From Proteiniclasticum sp043951855 (lineage in GTDB: Bacteria; Bacillota; Clostridia; Clostridiales; Clostridiaceae): a DNA stretch of 64,000 bases. Each line of letters opens with the position of its first letter. Position 1 is the stretch's first letter. The notes below the pieces were generated by a model. The model was not told the origin of the DNA and searched no databases. It saw only the letters and a program-made list of their open reading frames with translations. This document shows positions 34,509 through 42,330 of the stretch, in pieces. The position numbers were made by a program, and so were the translations under genes. The stretch spans positions 91,821-155,820 of the forward strand of contig NZ_JBINJW010000004.1 in NCBI RefSeq assembly GCF_043951855.1. Reading direction: 5' to 3'.

Positions 34509-34538
34509 AGAAACCTGGCGAGACGTCGCCAGGTTTCT
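34509..34538 (-). terminator. Hairpin after the small sigma factor gene
   Basis: AGAAACCTGGCGA (34509-34521) pairs perfectly with TCGCCAGGTTTCT (34526-34538): 13 base pairs with a 4-base loop. It lies 60 bases beyond the stop of the sigma-like gene. The T run is short, so it may be a weak terminator or an RNA-stabilising hairpin. Confidence 0.65.
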
Positions 34539-34599
34539 GAATTCTATTTAAATGCAGATACAATTTGCCATTGCTAATTTTTCTTATCCCTGACGGAAA

Positions 34600-35184
34600 T
34601 TAAAGATCAAAATCATCATCACTGGATGACTCCAGGAAGGTTTTCATTTTCTTTAGGGTTTTATCCTTTAGATATCTGGATTTACGATAATCCGTGTTAT
34701 AGAGCTCAGAATAACGCTTCAGCCCCCCATAGGGGTCTGTGATGAAGAAGGACAGGATGGTTTTTTCTTCCAGATTGAGGCTTGCATAAGCTTCTTTCAC
34801 AACAGAGCTCTGATAATCCCGGAAGAATATTTTCTCGGTGTCATCCTCGGAGACGAGTTTCTCCGAATATCTGATTCCGTCCTTGTCTTCCGCCTCGATG
34901 CTGGCGGCTTCAGGTTTTGAAAGTGCTCTTCTGGCTTCATATTTCAGTGTGTTATGGATGCACTTCATCAGAAATGAAGGTGCAGTATCCAGATGGTCCT
35001 TTTTGATTTTCGGGATGTTCTTGACTACGGATTCATAAGAGATCTGGCAAAGATCGTCGAAGTCGTATCCTTGAAGTTTCATTTTACCGCATTGTTTGAA
35101 GATAAATGGCTTCACCGTACTAATTACGAGCTCTATAGCATCTTTATTTCCGTTCTTCGCTAATAGAAAAATATTATCATTCAT
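34600..35184 (-). CDS. Small sigma-70-like factor
   Basis: Protein of 194 residues resembling clostridial sigma factors of the small, TcdR/UviA-like or helix-turn-helix-16 type. The region-2 helix is GYDFDDLCQISYESVVKNIPK (split here as GYDFDDLCQISY and ESVVKNIPK). A weaker region-4-like helix-turn-helix is near the C-terminus (LEEKTILSFFI then YNTDYRKSRYLKDK). The acidic tail SSSDDDFDL is unusual. No anti-sigma gene adjoins it. Target genes are unknown. Confidence 0.72.
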   Translation of the reverse strand: MNDNIFLLAKNGNKDAIELVISTVKPFIFKQCGKMKLQGYDFDDLCQISYESVVKNIPKIKKDHLDTAPSFLMKCIHNTLKYEARRALSKPEAASIEAEDKDGIRYSEKLVSEDDTEKIFFRDYQSSVVKEAYASLNLEEKTILSFFITDPYGGLKRYSELYNTDYRKSRYLKDKTLKKMKTFLESSSDDDFDL

Positions 35185-35210
35185 TCGTCCTCCTATTTAA
35201 ATTATACCTG

Positions 35211-35240
35211 CAATATTTAAATATGCGTGATTCGAAACAA
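35211..35240 (-). promoter_or_regulatory. Promoter of the sigma-like gene
   Basis: On the minus strand TTGTTT (35240-35235), an 18-base spacer, and TATAAT (35216-35211). An AGGAGGA site follows closely before the ATG, leaving a very short leader. Confidence 0.6.
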
Positions 35241-35336
35241 AAGCATATTGCTAATTTATTACTATTATAATATAAAGTGATAATAATTATACGTATATTA
35301 GCGAAATTTGTAGATACGATAAATTGTCTAAAATTA

Positions 35337-35371
35337 AACAATCACTTTATTATCCGAATAAAGTGATTGTT
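35337..35371 (-). terminator. Terminator of the esterase operon
   Basis: AACAATCACTTTA (35337-35349) pairs perfectly with TAAAGTGATTGTT (35359-35371). On the minus strand it is followed by a T-rich run. Confidence 0.8.
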
Positions 35372-35404
35372 ATAAAATTAACATATTTATTTTGTCGTAA
35401 AAGA

Positions 35405-36067
35405 TCATTTTCTGTATTTCAGAAGAAAGTCATAGATAGCGCTGTTCTCATAAGTGGCTGTCCAGGAATCATGCATCAGATCCGGGTAAACTGTCAGGTC
35501 AATATTTTCATGTCCGATGCTTTTCAGAAAACCGTAGATTTCCCTGGATTCTCCCACTGGAACCACATCATCTTTTTCACCATGGAAGATCCATAGAGGG
35601 ATCTCTTTCAGTACCGGCATATTCATGCGTGCATACATGCTGCCGATGCCCCCACAGATGGGAATGCCTGCAGCAAACAGGTCAGGATACCTTGTCAGCA
35701 TCTCATAGGTGCCGTAGCCACCCATGCTCAGTCCTGTTATATAGATCCTGCTGGCATCGATGTTGTACTTCCCAGTGATATCATCCACGAGCAGTTTCAG
35801 GGACCTGGATTCTTCGGTCCAGAAAGTGGTCTCCGGGCACTGGGGCATGAGGGTTACAAAGGGAAGATTTCTGCCTTCCTGTAGAAGCTTTGGAATGCCG
35901 TTGTCATAAAGCTGCTCCAGATCGCTTCCTCTTTGCCCCATTCCGTGGAGATAAAGAAGGAGAGGGAAGCCATCACTGCTATCATGCGTGTACTCCTTGG
36001 GAAGTTCCAGAAGATAGCTGAGGGTCAGTTCCTCTGTTATGGTGGTTTTAAAAGTTTCTTTCTTCAT
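35405..36067 (-). CDS. Alpha/beta hydrolase (esterase or carboxylesterase)
   Basis: Predicted cytoplasmic serine hydrolase of 220 residues. The nucleophile elbow is GLSMGGYG with Ser114; Asp166 lies in FHGEKDDVVP and His199 in DLMHDSW, completing the triad. The oxyanion segment LYLHGMGQRGSD is near residue 40. It resembles the phospholipase/carboxylesterase and feruloyl-esterase-like group. No signal peptide is seen. The substrate is unknown. It is the second gene of a small operon behind a membrane protein, 22 bases apart. Confidence 0.85.
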   Translation of the reverse strand: MKKETFKTTITEELTLSYLLELPKEYTHDSSDGFPLLLYLHGMGQRGSDLEQLYDNGIPKLLQEGRNLPFVTLMPQCPETTFWTEESRSLKLLVDDITGKYNIDASRIYITGLSMGGYGTYEMLTRYPDLFAAGIPICGGIGSMYARMNMPVLKEIPLWIFHGEKDDVVPVGESREIYGFLKSIGHENIDLTVYPDLMHDSWTATYENSAIYDFLLKYRK

Positions 36068-36089
36068 GAGTAGCTACTCCTTTTCATGT

Positions 36090-36347
36090 TCATTCAGCGT
36101 CTATGTAGATCACATAGGAGATCCTGATCAGCAGAAGGACCAGGATGGCACCCAGCAGTGAATTGAATAGACTGTATTGCAGGAAAATCAGCCCTATGAA
36201 GGTTGATATCACAGCCAGCAGTGTAAAACGGTTCAGTTTCTGAAACGTTGTGGAGTTTCTGATTGAGGAAAACAGCATATAGAATACAAAGAGACCCATA
36301 AGCAGCATGAGTCCTATAAAAGATAACTGTATTAGGAAATCAAACAT
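36090..36347 (-). CDS. Small membrane protein of unknown function
   Basis: Membrane protein of 85 residues with three predicted helices (about 5-26, 42-58, 62-80) and a short basic loop. I recognise no family. The start was placed here because GAGGTG lies 6 bases upstream and because a TATAAT -10 box (36405-36410) lies within what would be the N-terminus of a longer 117-residue frame. It precedes the esterase gene by 22 bases and is probably co-transcribed with it. Confidence 0.65.
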   Translation of the reverse strand: MFDFLIQLSFIGLMLLMGLFVFYMLFSSIRNSTTFQKLNRFTLLAVISTFIGLIFLQYSLFNSLLGAILVLLLIRISYVIYIDAE

Positions 36348-36404
36348 AACATTCACCTCGTCATCGGCAGAGTGGATTGTATCAGCTAAAAGCTCATCAA
36401 ATAG

Positions 36405-36410
36405 ATTATA
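36405..36410 (-). promoter_or_regulatory. -10 box of the small membrane protein operon
   Basis: TATAAT on the minus strand, about 58 bases before the chosen start. The -35 region is weak. Confidence 0.45.
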
Positions 36411-36528
36411 CTCATTTTCCGATGGGTTTGTACAGTCTGCCATGGCGTCATTGTTTCTGAAAAGATCAGCTGCTGCAGAGGGGGATCAGAGAAGGAATGT
36501 AATAGCAGAGAGATCTCAGGCAAAATGG

Positions 36529-36566
36529 AAGTCCCTACAGAACTGCTAGTTAGTCTGTAGGGACTT
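36529..36566 (-). terminator. Terminator of the nucleotidyltransferase-fold gene
   Basis: AAGTCCCTACAGA (36529-36541) pairs with TCTGTAGGGACTT (36554-36566). On the minus strand a short T-rich tail follows. Confidence 0.75.
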
Positions 36567-36587
36567 CTTGAGGAAAGATCATGTGTA

Positions 36588-37439
36588 TTAAAGTGGTAGC
36601 CTCTTGATCATGAACTTGTCAAAGGTTTCTTCCACATTGAATTCGATTTCCGGGAAGTTGTGTTTGACAAGGAATAGTGTTTCAAATACCAGTGCATAGA
36701 GATCTTCGACCGCTTCAAATTTGTTTTCCACAAACATCTGCTTGAATCGTACAGCGATGTTCACTGGGGCGATTTCCATGCTTTCCAGTTCGGGATACAT
36801 CCACTTATATCCACCTGCATAGGATTTGTTGATGGCGGATAGAATATTGAACAGTTTTCTCTGGATGGCGACCATCTGAGCATAGAACTCCGTGGGATTA
36901 TCTCTTTGTATGAAAAGCTCGATGTTTCCGTTATGGAGTTTCACCAGATTGTCGAAGATCACATTGATGGCCAGTTCTCTAGGATAAACATTGGTTTTTT
37001 CTTTCCATACGTTCAGTATATCTTCTCCGAAGAGCGGATATGCATACGTGATGGTATCAAGAAAACCTAGAGTCTGATAATCTGCCAGATGAAATTCCCA
37101 TGCGTCGGAGATCATGTTGTCGTAGTAGTCTACGGTATTGTGCATGACGTCAATCTGGATATCCTTCAGGATCAGATTGTCTTCATTCTGATCATCATCG
37201 ATGGGGAAGATCAGTCCTGCCCCGATGGCTTCCACAAGAGCATGTCTTGTTTCGGTGTCAGGGAAGATATCCCAGAAACACAGGAGCTCAAGATCAGAGA
37301 ATGCGTCTGCCTGTCCTCTCGAAACGGAACCTCCAACGGCCATGGCCATGAGTTCAGGTCCTTCGAATTCTACGTTTCTTAATTTTTCTCGTATTTCCTT
37401 AGCTAAGATTACGCGTGGGTTAGATAAATCAATTTTCAT
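36588..37439 (-). CDS. Nucleotidyltransferase-fold protein, possible DUF4037-like
   Basis: Protein of 283 residues with a DNA polymerase beta-like nucleotidyltransferase motif, MAVGGSVSRGQADAFSDLELL, near residues 33-53 (GGS followed by SDLE). The helical C-terminal half resembles that of aminoglycoside adenylyltransferase-like proteins. The second acidic residue of the motif is Glu rather than Asp (DLE), and a third may be the Asp of QIDVMHN. The substrate is unknown; an antibiotic or a small metabolite is possible. An AAGGAGAGG site precedes the ATG. Confidence 0.65.
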   Translation of the reverse strand: MKIDLSNPRVILAKEIREKLRNVEFEGPELMAMAVGGSVSRGQADAFSDLELLCFWDIFPDTETRHALVEAIGAGLIFPIDDDQNEDNLILKDIQIDVMHNTVDYYDNMISDAWEFHLADYQTLGFLDTITYAYPLFGEDILNVWKEKTNVYPRELAINVIFDNLVKLHNGNIELFIQRDNPTEFYAQMVAIQRKLFNILSAINKSYAGGYKWMYPELESMEIAPVNIAVRFKQMFVENKFEAVEDLYALVFETLFLVKHNFPEIEFNVEETFDKFMIKRLPL

Positions 37440-37781
37440 GCTAATTCCTCTCCTTTATATTAAGAAACATACTTTGTGTAGCAGCGACAAGTCAGTTTGT
37501 TTCATTATTCTGACTTCTTACTTTATGATAACAGAAAAACGGCTAAAAAACTTCCCATTATTCAAAAATGTTGCATACAAAATGATAAAAATTTATGAAG
37601 GACAACTATCTATTTATAGATAAAATCGTAAATTGTTTTAATAGTCAAAGCACATTATGAATATATCGAAAATTAAATGTTAAGAATTTTTGAAATTCTA
37701 GATTTCGTTTAATAAATGTGACGGATTTTGTCATATTATTTACACAAAGTGTAATTTTGTAACTAATTTGCAATAATTCTA

Positions 37782-37810
37782 TTGAAATGATTTCAGCTTC
37801 ACCTTATAAT
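37782..37810 (+). promoter_or_regulatory. Promoter of the ChW-repeat subtilisin gene
   Basis: TTGAAA (37782-37787), a 17-base spacer, and TATAAT (37805-37810): a near-consensus promoter. A 7-base-pair inverted repeat (TAATAGT 37814-37820, ACTATTA 37830-37836) sits at the expected transcription start. The rest of this AT-rich 457-base divergent gap shows no gene. Confidence 0.72.
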
Positions 37811-37896
37811 TAATAATAGTCCGAATATTACTATTAATTTGAAAGGAGGATCGGGGTTATACGTTGTTGAAAATACATTCAAAGGGAGGAAGTAAT

Positions 37897-40800
37897 TTGA
37901 AAATCAAGAAATTTTCGGTAGCAGTACTTGCGTTTTTACTCGCTTTTTCTGGAGCTCTTGTTCCGAAACAGGCACTTGCTGACACGAATCCTTTAGTGGA
38001 AGAGCTGAAAGCCAAGTATGAAGAATCACTGACATCCAGGAAATTATCAGATACACTTGATGGTTTCTTTGATGCTCAGGAAGAAGTACGTATCATCGTG
38101 GAACTGGAGTCAAAACCAGGGATCGTGATCGCTTCATCAAGAAATATCAGCTATGAACAGCTTTCTGTAAGCGAAAAGAATCAGATTTCCACAAATCTTT
38201 TGGCAGAACAGCAGACAGTTAAAAATATAATTCAGTCAAAATCCATCAGCATGGAGTACAAAAACAGTTTTACTGTTGCCATGAATGGATTCAGCGGAAT
38301 TGTAAAGTTCAGCGAAATTGAAATCATTGAAAGAATTCCTAACGTAAAGAAGATTTATCTGGCAAACGAATATGAGAAGCCAGAAACAACCATCGATATG
38401 GTTACAAGTGGAGACATGGTAACCGCATCACAGGCTTGGCAGCTCGAATTTGAAGGTGAAGAACAGGTTGTGGCAATCCTTGATACAGGGATTGACTACA
38501 CACATAAAGATATGGTTCTTCCAGCAGGAACTGAAGTTGCACTTACTGAATCTGAAGTGAATGCACTGGCACTGAAAGGTAAATACTTCACGAATAAAGT
38601 ACCTTATGGCTATAACTATTATGATCTTAATAATGAAGTTATAGACAAGGGACCAGACCCATCCATGCATGGTATGCACGTAGCAGGAACTGCTGGTGCA
38701 AACGGTGATGTGGAAAATGGCGGAATCAGAGGTATCGCACCGATGTCACAGCTTCTGGCTATGAAGGTGTTCTCCAACGATCCGATCTATGCTACCACTT
38801 TCTCAGATATCTATCTTGTGGCGATTGATGAATCCATCAAGCTTGGTGCAGATGTCATCAACATGAGTTTAGGATCAACTGCAAGTTTCTATGTTGCGGA
38901 TTCCGCTGAGAACGTTGCGCTTCAGAACGCAGTGGACAATGGAATCGTTGCTGCAGTATCTGCAGGTAACTCCGGAAAAATCAACTATGGAAATACTACA
39001 ACATACGGACCTTATCCATGGGCAGCAAACCCTGATGTGGGTGTTGTAGGCGCACCTGGACTAAACGCTCCAACGCTGCAGGTAGCTTCCGTTGAAAATA
39101 CAAATCAGCAGGCTAGATACCTCACCTATATGGTTGATGGTGTAGAAATGAAAGCGGCCATGACACTTGCAGGACCTACAGACCCTGCAACACTTCCAGC
39201 AGATCTGGAATATGTTTATGGCGGACTTGGAACACCAGAAGAGCTGACTGAAGTTTCCGGCAAGGTTGCTTTAATCAGTAGAGGATCCTATGCATTTACT
39301 GAGAAGATCACCAATGCCAAGAATGCTGGCGCAATCGCCGTCATCGTATTCAACAACAGCGGAAATGATCTGATCAACATGCAGTATCCAGCAGGTCTGA
39401 CCATTCCTGCAGTATTCATCGGAAACACCGCTGGTGTGGAAATGATGAATCTGGAAACAAAACTTGTGACTTTCGAAACAGGAACCATACAGGTAGCCAA
39501 TCCTGCAGCCGGTCAGATGTCTGATTTCTCTTCATGGGGAACAACACCTACACTGGAACTGAAACCTGAAATCACCGCTCCTGGCGGACAGATCTTCTCC
39601 ACGATGAACAATGACTCCTATGGTGTCATGAGTGGAACATCCATGGCAGCACCTCATGTTGCTGGTGGATCAGCGCTGGTCATGGAATATGTGGATGAAG
39701 TGTTCCCGAACCTTTCACCAAAGGAAAAATCCGAAATGGTGAAAAAGCTTCTTATGAATACAGCTACACCAGTATATGACAGCTATGAAGTTGAAATGTC
39801 TCCAAGATCACAGGGTTCAGGCCTTATGAATCTGTTCGGAGCTGTTACAACACCAGTCACACTGGAAAGCGCAGTAACAGGCGAAGCAAAGGTTGAACTG
39901 AGAGACTTTGACGCAAAGACTTTCTCCATGAAATTCACCGCAAGAAACTACAGTGATGTGGAACTTACTTATGCACTTGATACTACAGTTCTTAAGGACT
40001 ATGTAGCAAGCTATGGCGGCATTCCTGTAACTGGTCTGGATTCAGACTATGTAAACGCAGTTGTAAATGCACCTGAAGAAGTGGTTGTTCCTGCAAATGG
40101 AACTGCTTCCTTTACAGTTGCTGTTGACTTCTCAGCGGATTCTATTGCAAGAAACATGTTTGTAGAAGGTTTTGTCAGACTGGTAGACCCAGCCGACAAT
40201 AATCCTACCGTAAGTGTTCCATTCGTTGGATTCTATGGAGACTGGGCAGAACCAGCCATCATAGATGGACTAGCAACAAGCAGCGCATTCGGACCTTCCT
40301 ACTTTAGTTTCTCAGGATTCGGTTTGATTTATAACGATGGAATCTACTTTAACGAGTCAGAGGAAATCTTCATCAATCCTGGTACAGAAATCGGAGCTGC
40401 AGAAGGAACAGACCACACCTTCCCGATTCTTTCATTTATGAGAAATGCGGAAGAAGTGAATTACAGAGTCACTGATGCAGAAGGTACTGTACTCAGAAAC
40501 ATCTATACTAGTCAGTTCGAAAGAAAAGACTTTACTGATGGCGGAAGATACAATCCTTATTCCATCATTCTAGATGGATTATGGGATGGTACTGTCAAGG
40601 GTGAAGTGGTTGAAGAAGGTCAGTATTTCTATGAAATCACTGCAAAGATTCAGGGAGATCGTGAATACCAGACTTATCAGATGCCTGTAACGGTTGACCT
40701 TACCGCACCAGTTGTTGAATTCTTAGCTTATGATGAAGCTACAAGAACCCTTACATTCAAAGCAACAGATGAGGCTTCAGGGCTCTATGCATTTATGATC

Positions 40801-42012
40801 GGCGAAGAAATCATCTACGCTGAAGATGGAGTAGATACATATACCTATACACTTCCAGAAGAAGCTCCTGATGTTACTACAATCGAAGTTGTAGCGGCTG
40901 ACGCACTTCTTAATATGGCAAGCTATTCAGTGAATGTTCCGTTTGATGAAGAGCCATATATCTATATTCTGGAACCTGCTCTTCTCGAAATGTACACAGA
41001 AAGCACAGTACATGTTGAAGGATATGTTACAAACGTGAATTTCCTTGAAAAAGTGCTGATCAACGGAACTGTTGAAGCTACACTGGAATTCATGGAAAAT
41101 GCAACAGTATTACATCCTGATGATTCTTCCGTATTATACGAAGGGCCAGCATTCAAGTATACAGCAGATGTTGAACTTGAAGATGGATATCAGGAAATGA
41201 CCATTCAGGCGATTTCAGAAAATGGCGCTGAAGGAAGTCTTGCAAGAAGATTCTACGTAGATACGACTGCTCCAGTACTTGAAGCAGAAGTTTTAGACAG
41301 AGAGTCCAATTCTTCAGAGGCGACCATCAGACTGACCATGTCTGATAACCTTGGATACCTGACACTGTTTGAAGCTGACAGCCAGATCTTCAAGTATGAA
41401 GCTGACCTGGTCATCAGTGGACAGACAGAAAAGGTGTTTGATTATGACGTAACACTGGTTGATGGCGAGAACACATTCGAGTTCCTGCTCGTTGATGGAG
41501 CTGGTCATGAAACAACCAAGACTGTTACAATAACAAAGGCAGAGCCAGTTGTCCTGGAACAGTCAATTGAGTACAGAACTCATGTACAGACTTATGGATG
41601 GCAGGAATATGTCAGTGATGGCGAGGAAAGTGGAACCACTGGTGAAGCAAAGAGACTTGAAGCAATCAATATCAATATTGTTGGTAATGAAAAGCTTGGT
41701 GTCAGATACAAAACTCATGTGCAGACTTATGGATGGCTTGATTTTGTGGCTGACGGTGAACAAAGCGGAACTACTGGTGAAGCAAAGAGACTTGAAGCAA
41801 TAGTTATAGAGCTGACTGGTGAAGATGCAGCGCTCTATGATGTATACTATCAGGTTCACGCTCAGACCTATGGATGGCTTGATTGGGCTAAGAATGGTGA
41901 AGAGGCAGGAACTGCTGGTTTAGCTAAGAGATTAGAAGCAATAAAAATCTTAGTTCTACCTAAGGGTGCCCCTGCTCCTGGTAGCACTGTCAGACCATTT
42001 ATAAGCAAATAA
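37897..42012 (+). CDS. Secreted subtilisin-family protease with ChW repeats
   Basis: Secreted S8 serine protease of 1371 residues. The TTG start has GGGAGG 7 bases upstream and gives a signal peptide cleaved near ALA (residue 28); an in-frame TTG 11 codons earlier is too far from its ribosome site. After a propeptide, the catalytic triad is Asp196 (AILDTGIDYTH), His258 (SMHGMHVAGT) and Ser582 (SGTSMAAPHVAGG). A PA domain is inserted at about 430-530. Fn3-like and Ig-like domains follow to about 1215. The end holds three 45-residue ChW repeats (1226-1357), which bind the cell surface or other polymers. No sortase signal is present. It probably works outside the cell on proteins. Confidence 0.92.
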   Translation: MKIKKFSVAVLAFLLAFSGALVPKQALADTNPLVEELKAKYEESLTSRKLSDTLDGFFDAQEEVRIIVELESKPGIVIASSRNISYEQLSVSEKNQISTNLLAEQQTVKNIIQSKSISMEYKNSFTVAMNGFSGIVKFSEIEIIERIPNVKKIYLANEYEKPETTIDMVTSGDMVTASQAWQLEFEGEEQVVAILDTGIDYTHKDMVLPAGTEVALTESEVNALALKGKYFTNKVPYGYNYYDLNNEVIDKGPDPSMHGMHVAGTAGANGDVENGGIRGIAPMSQLLAMKVFSNDPIYATTFSDIYLVAIDESIKLGADVINMSLGSTASFYVADSAENVALQNAVDNGIVAAVSAGNSGKINYGNTTTYGPYPWAANPDVGVVGAPGLNAPTLQVASVENTNQQARYLTYMVDGVEMKAAMTLAGPTDPATLPADLEYVYGGLGTPEELTEVSGKVALISRGSYAFTEKITNAKNAGAIAVIVFNNSGNDLINMQYPAGLTIPAVFIGNTAGVEMMNLETKLVTFETGTIQVANPAAGQMSDFSSWGTTPTLELKPEITAPGGQIFSTMNNDSYGVMSGTSMAAPHVAGGSALVMEYVDEVFPNLSPKEKSEMVKKLLMNTATPVYDSYEVEMSPRSQGSGLMNLFGAVTTPVTLESAVTGEAKVELRDFDAKTFSMKFTARNYSDVELTYALDTTVLKDYVASYGGIPVTGLDSDYVNAVVNAPEEVVVPANGTASFTVAVDFSADSIARNMFVEGFVRLVDPADNNPTVSVPFVGFYGDWAEPAIIDGLATSSAFGPSYFSFSGFGLIYNDGIYFNESEEIFINPGTEIGAAEGTDHTFPILSFMRNAEEVNYRVTDAEGTVLRNIYTSQFERKDFTDGGRYNPYSIILDGLWDGTVKGEVVEEGQYFYEITAKIQGDREYQTYQMPVTVDLTAPVVEFLAYDEATRTLTFKATDEASGLYAFMIGEEIIYAEDGVDTYTYTLPEEAPDVTTIEVVAADALLNMASYSVNVPFDEEPYIYILEPALLEMYTESTVHVEGYVTNVNFLEKVLINGTVEATLEFMENATVLHPDDSSVLYEGPAFKYTADVELEDGYQEMTIQAISENGAEGSLARRFYVDTTAPVLEAEVLDRESNSSEATIRLTMSDNLGYLTLFEADSQIFKYEADLVISGQTEKVFDYDVTLVDGENTFEFLLVDGAGHETTKTVTITKAEPVVLEQSIEYRTHVQTYGWQEYVSDGEESGTTGEAKRLEAININIVGNEKLGVRYKTHVQTYGWLDFVADGEQSGTTGEAKRLEAIVIELTGEDAALYDVYYQVHAQTYGWLDWAKNGEEAGTAGLAKRLEAIKILVLPKGAPAPGSTVRPFISK
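41572..41965 (+). repeat. Three in-frame ChW-coding repeats
   Basis: Three 45-codon units. The 26-base segment beginning GGTGAAGCAAAGAGAC recurs identically at 41641 and 41776, exactly 135 bases apart, which indicates a recent duplication. The protein core is HVQTYGW followed by RLEAI. Confidence 0.8.
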
Positions 42013-42027
42013 ATTTAAACGGTAAAG

Positions 42028-42066
42028 TCCCTGGCAGCAGTTCATTCTGCTACCAGGGATTTTATA
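42028..42066 (+). terminator. Terminator of the ChW-repeat subtilisin gene
   Basis: TCCCTGG-CAGCAG pairs with CTGCT-A-CCAGGGA with one bulged base, followed by TTTTAT. Confidence 0.82.
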
Positions 42067-42330
42067 TTTTCAATATATAGATTAAATAAGCAACCTCCTT
42101 TTCAAATGATTTTACATAAAATATGATTATATGTTTATTGTGTTTTGATCGTTCAGCCAACTAAATATGTGAATTTCCAAGACTTGGATGTAAGCCGTTT
42201 AGTTTTAACTGCAATTATGATAATATTGTATATAAATTAGGACTCGTATAGATAAGTCCTAATTTAAATGAACTTTTGAACGATTAATTTTTAGGATGGT
42301 AGAGATTATGTTATTGATTAGGGGGACTAA
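42067..42330 (+). promoter_or_regulatory. Upstream region of the ChW-glucosaminidase gene with leader hairpin
   Basis: AT-rich gap without a gene. AAATTAGGACT (42234-42244) pairs perfectly with AGTCCTAATTT (42255-42265), an 11-base-pair hairpin about 65 bases before the start codon. No consensus promoter stands out; TAT-rich sequence precedes the hairpin. The ribosome binding site (AGGGGGA) is weak. Confidence 0.45.
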
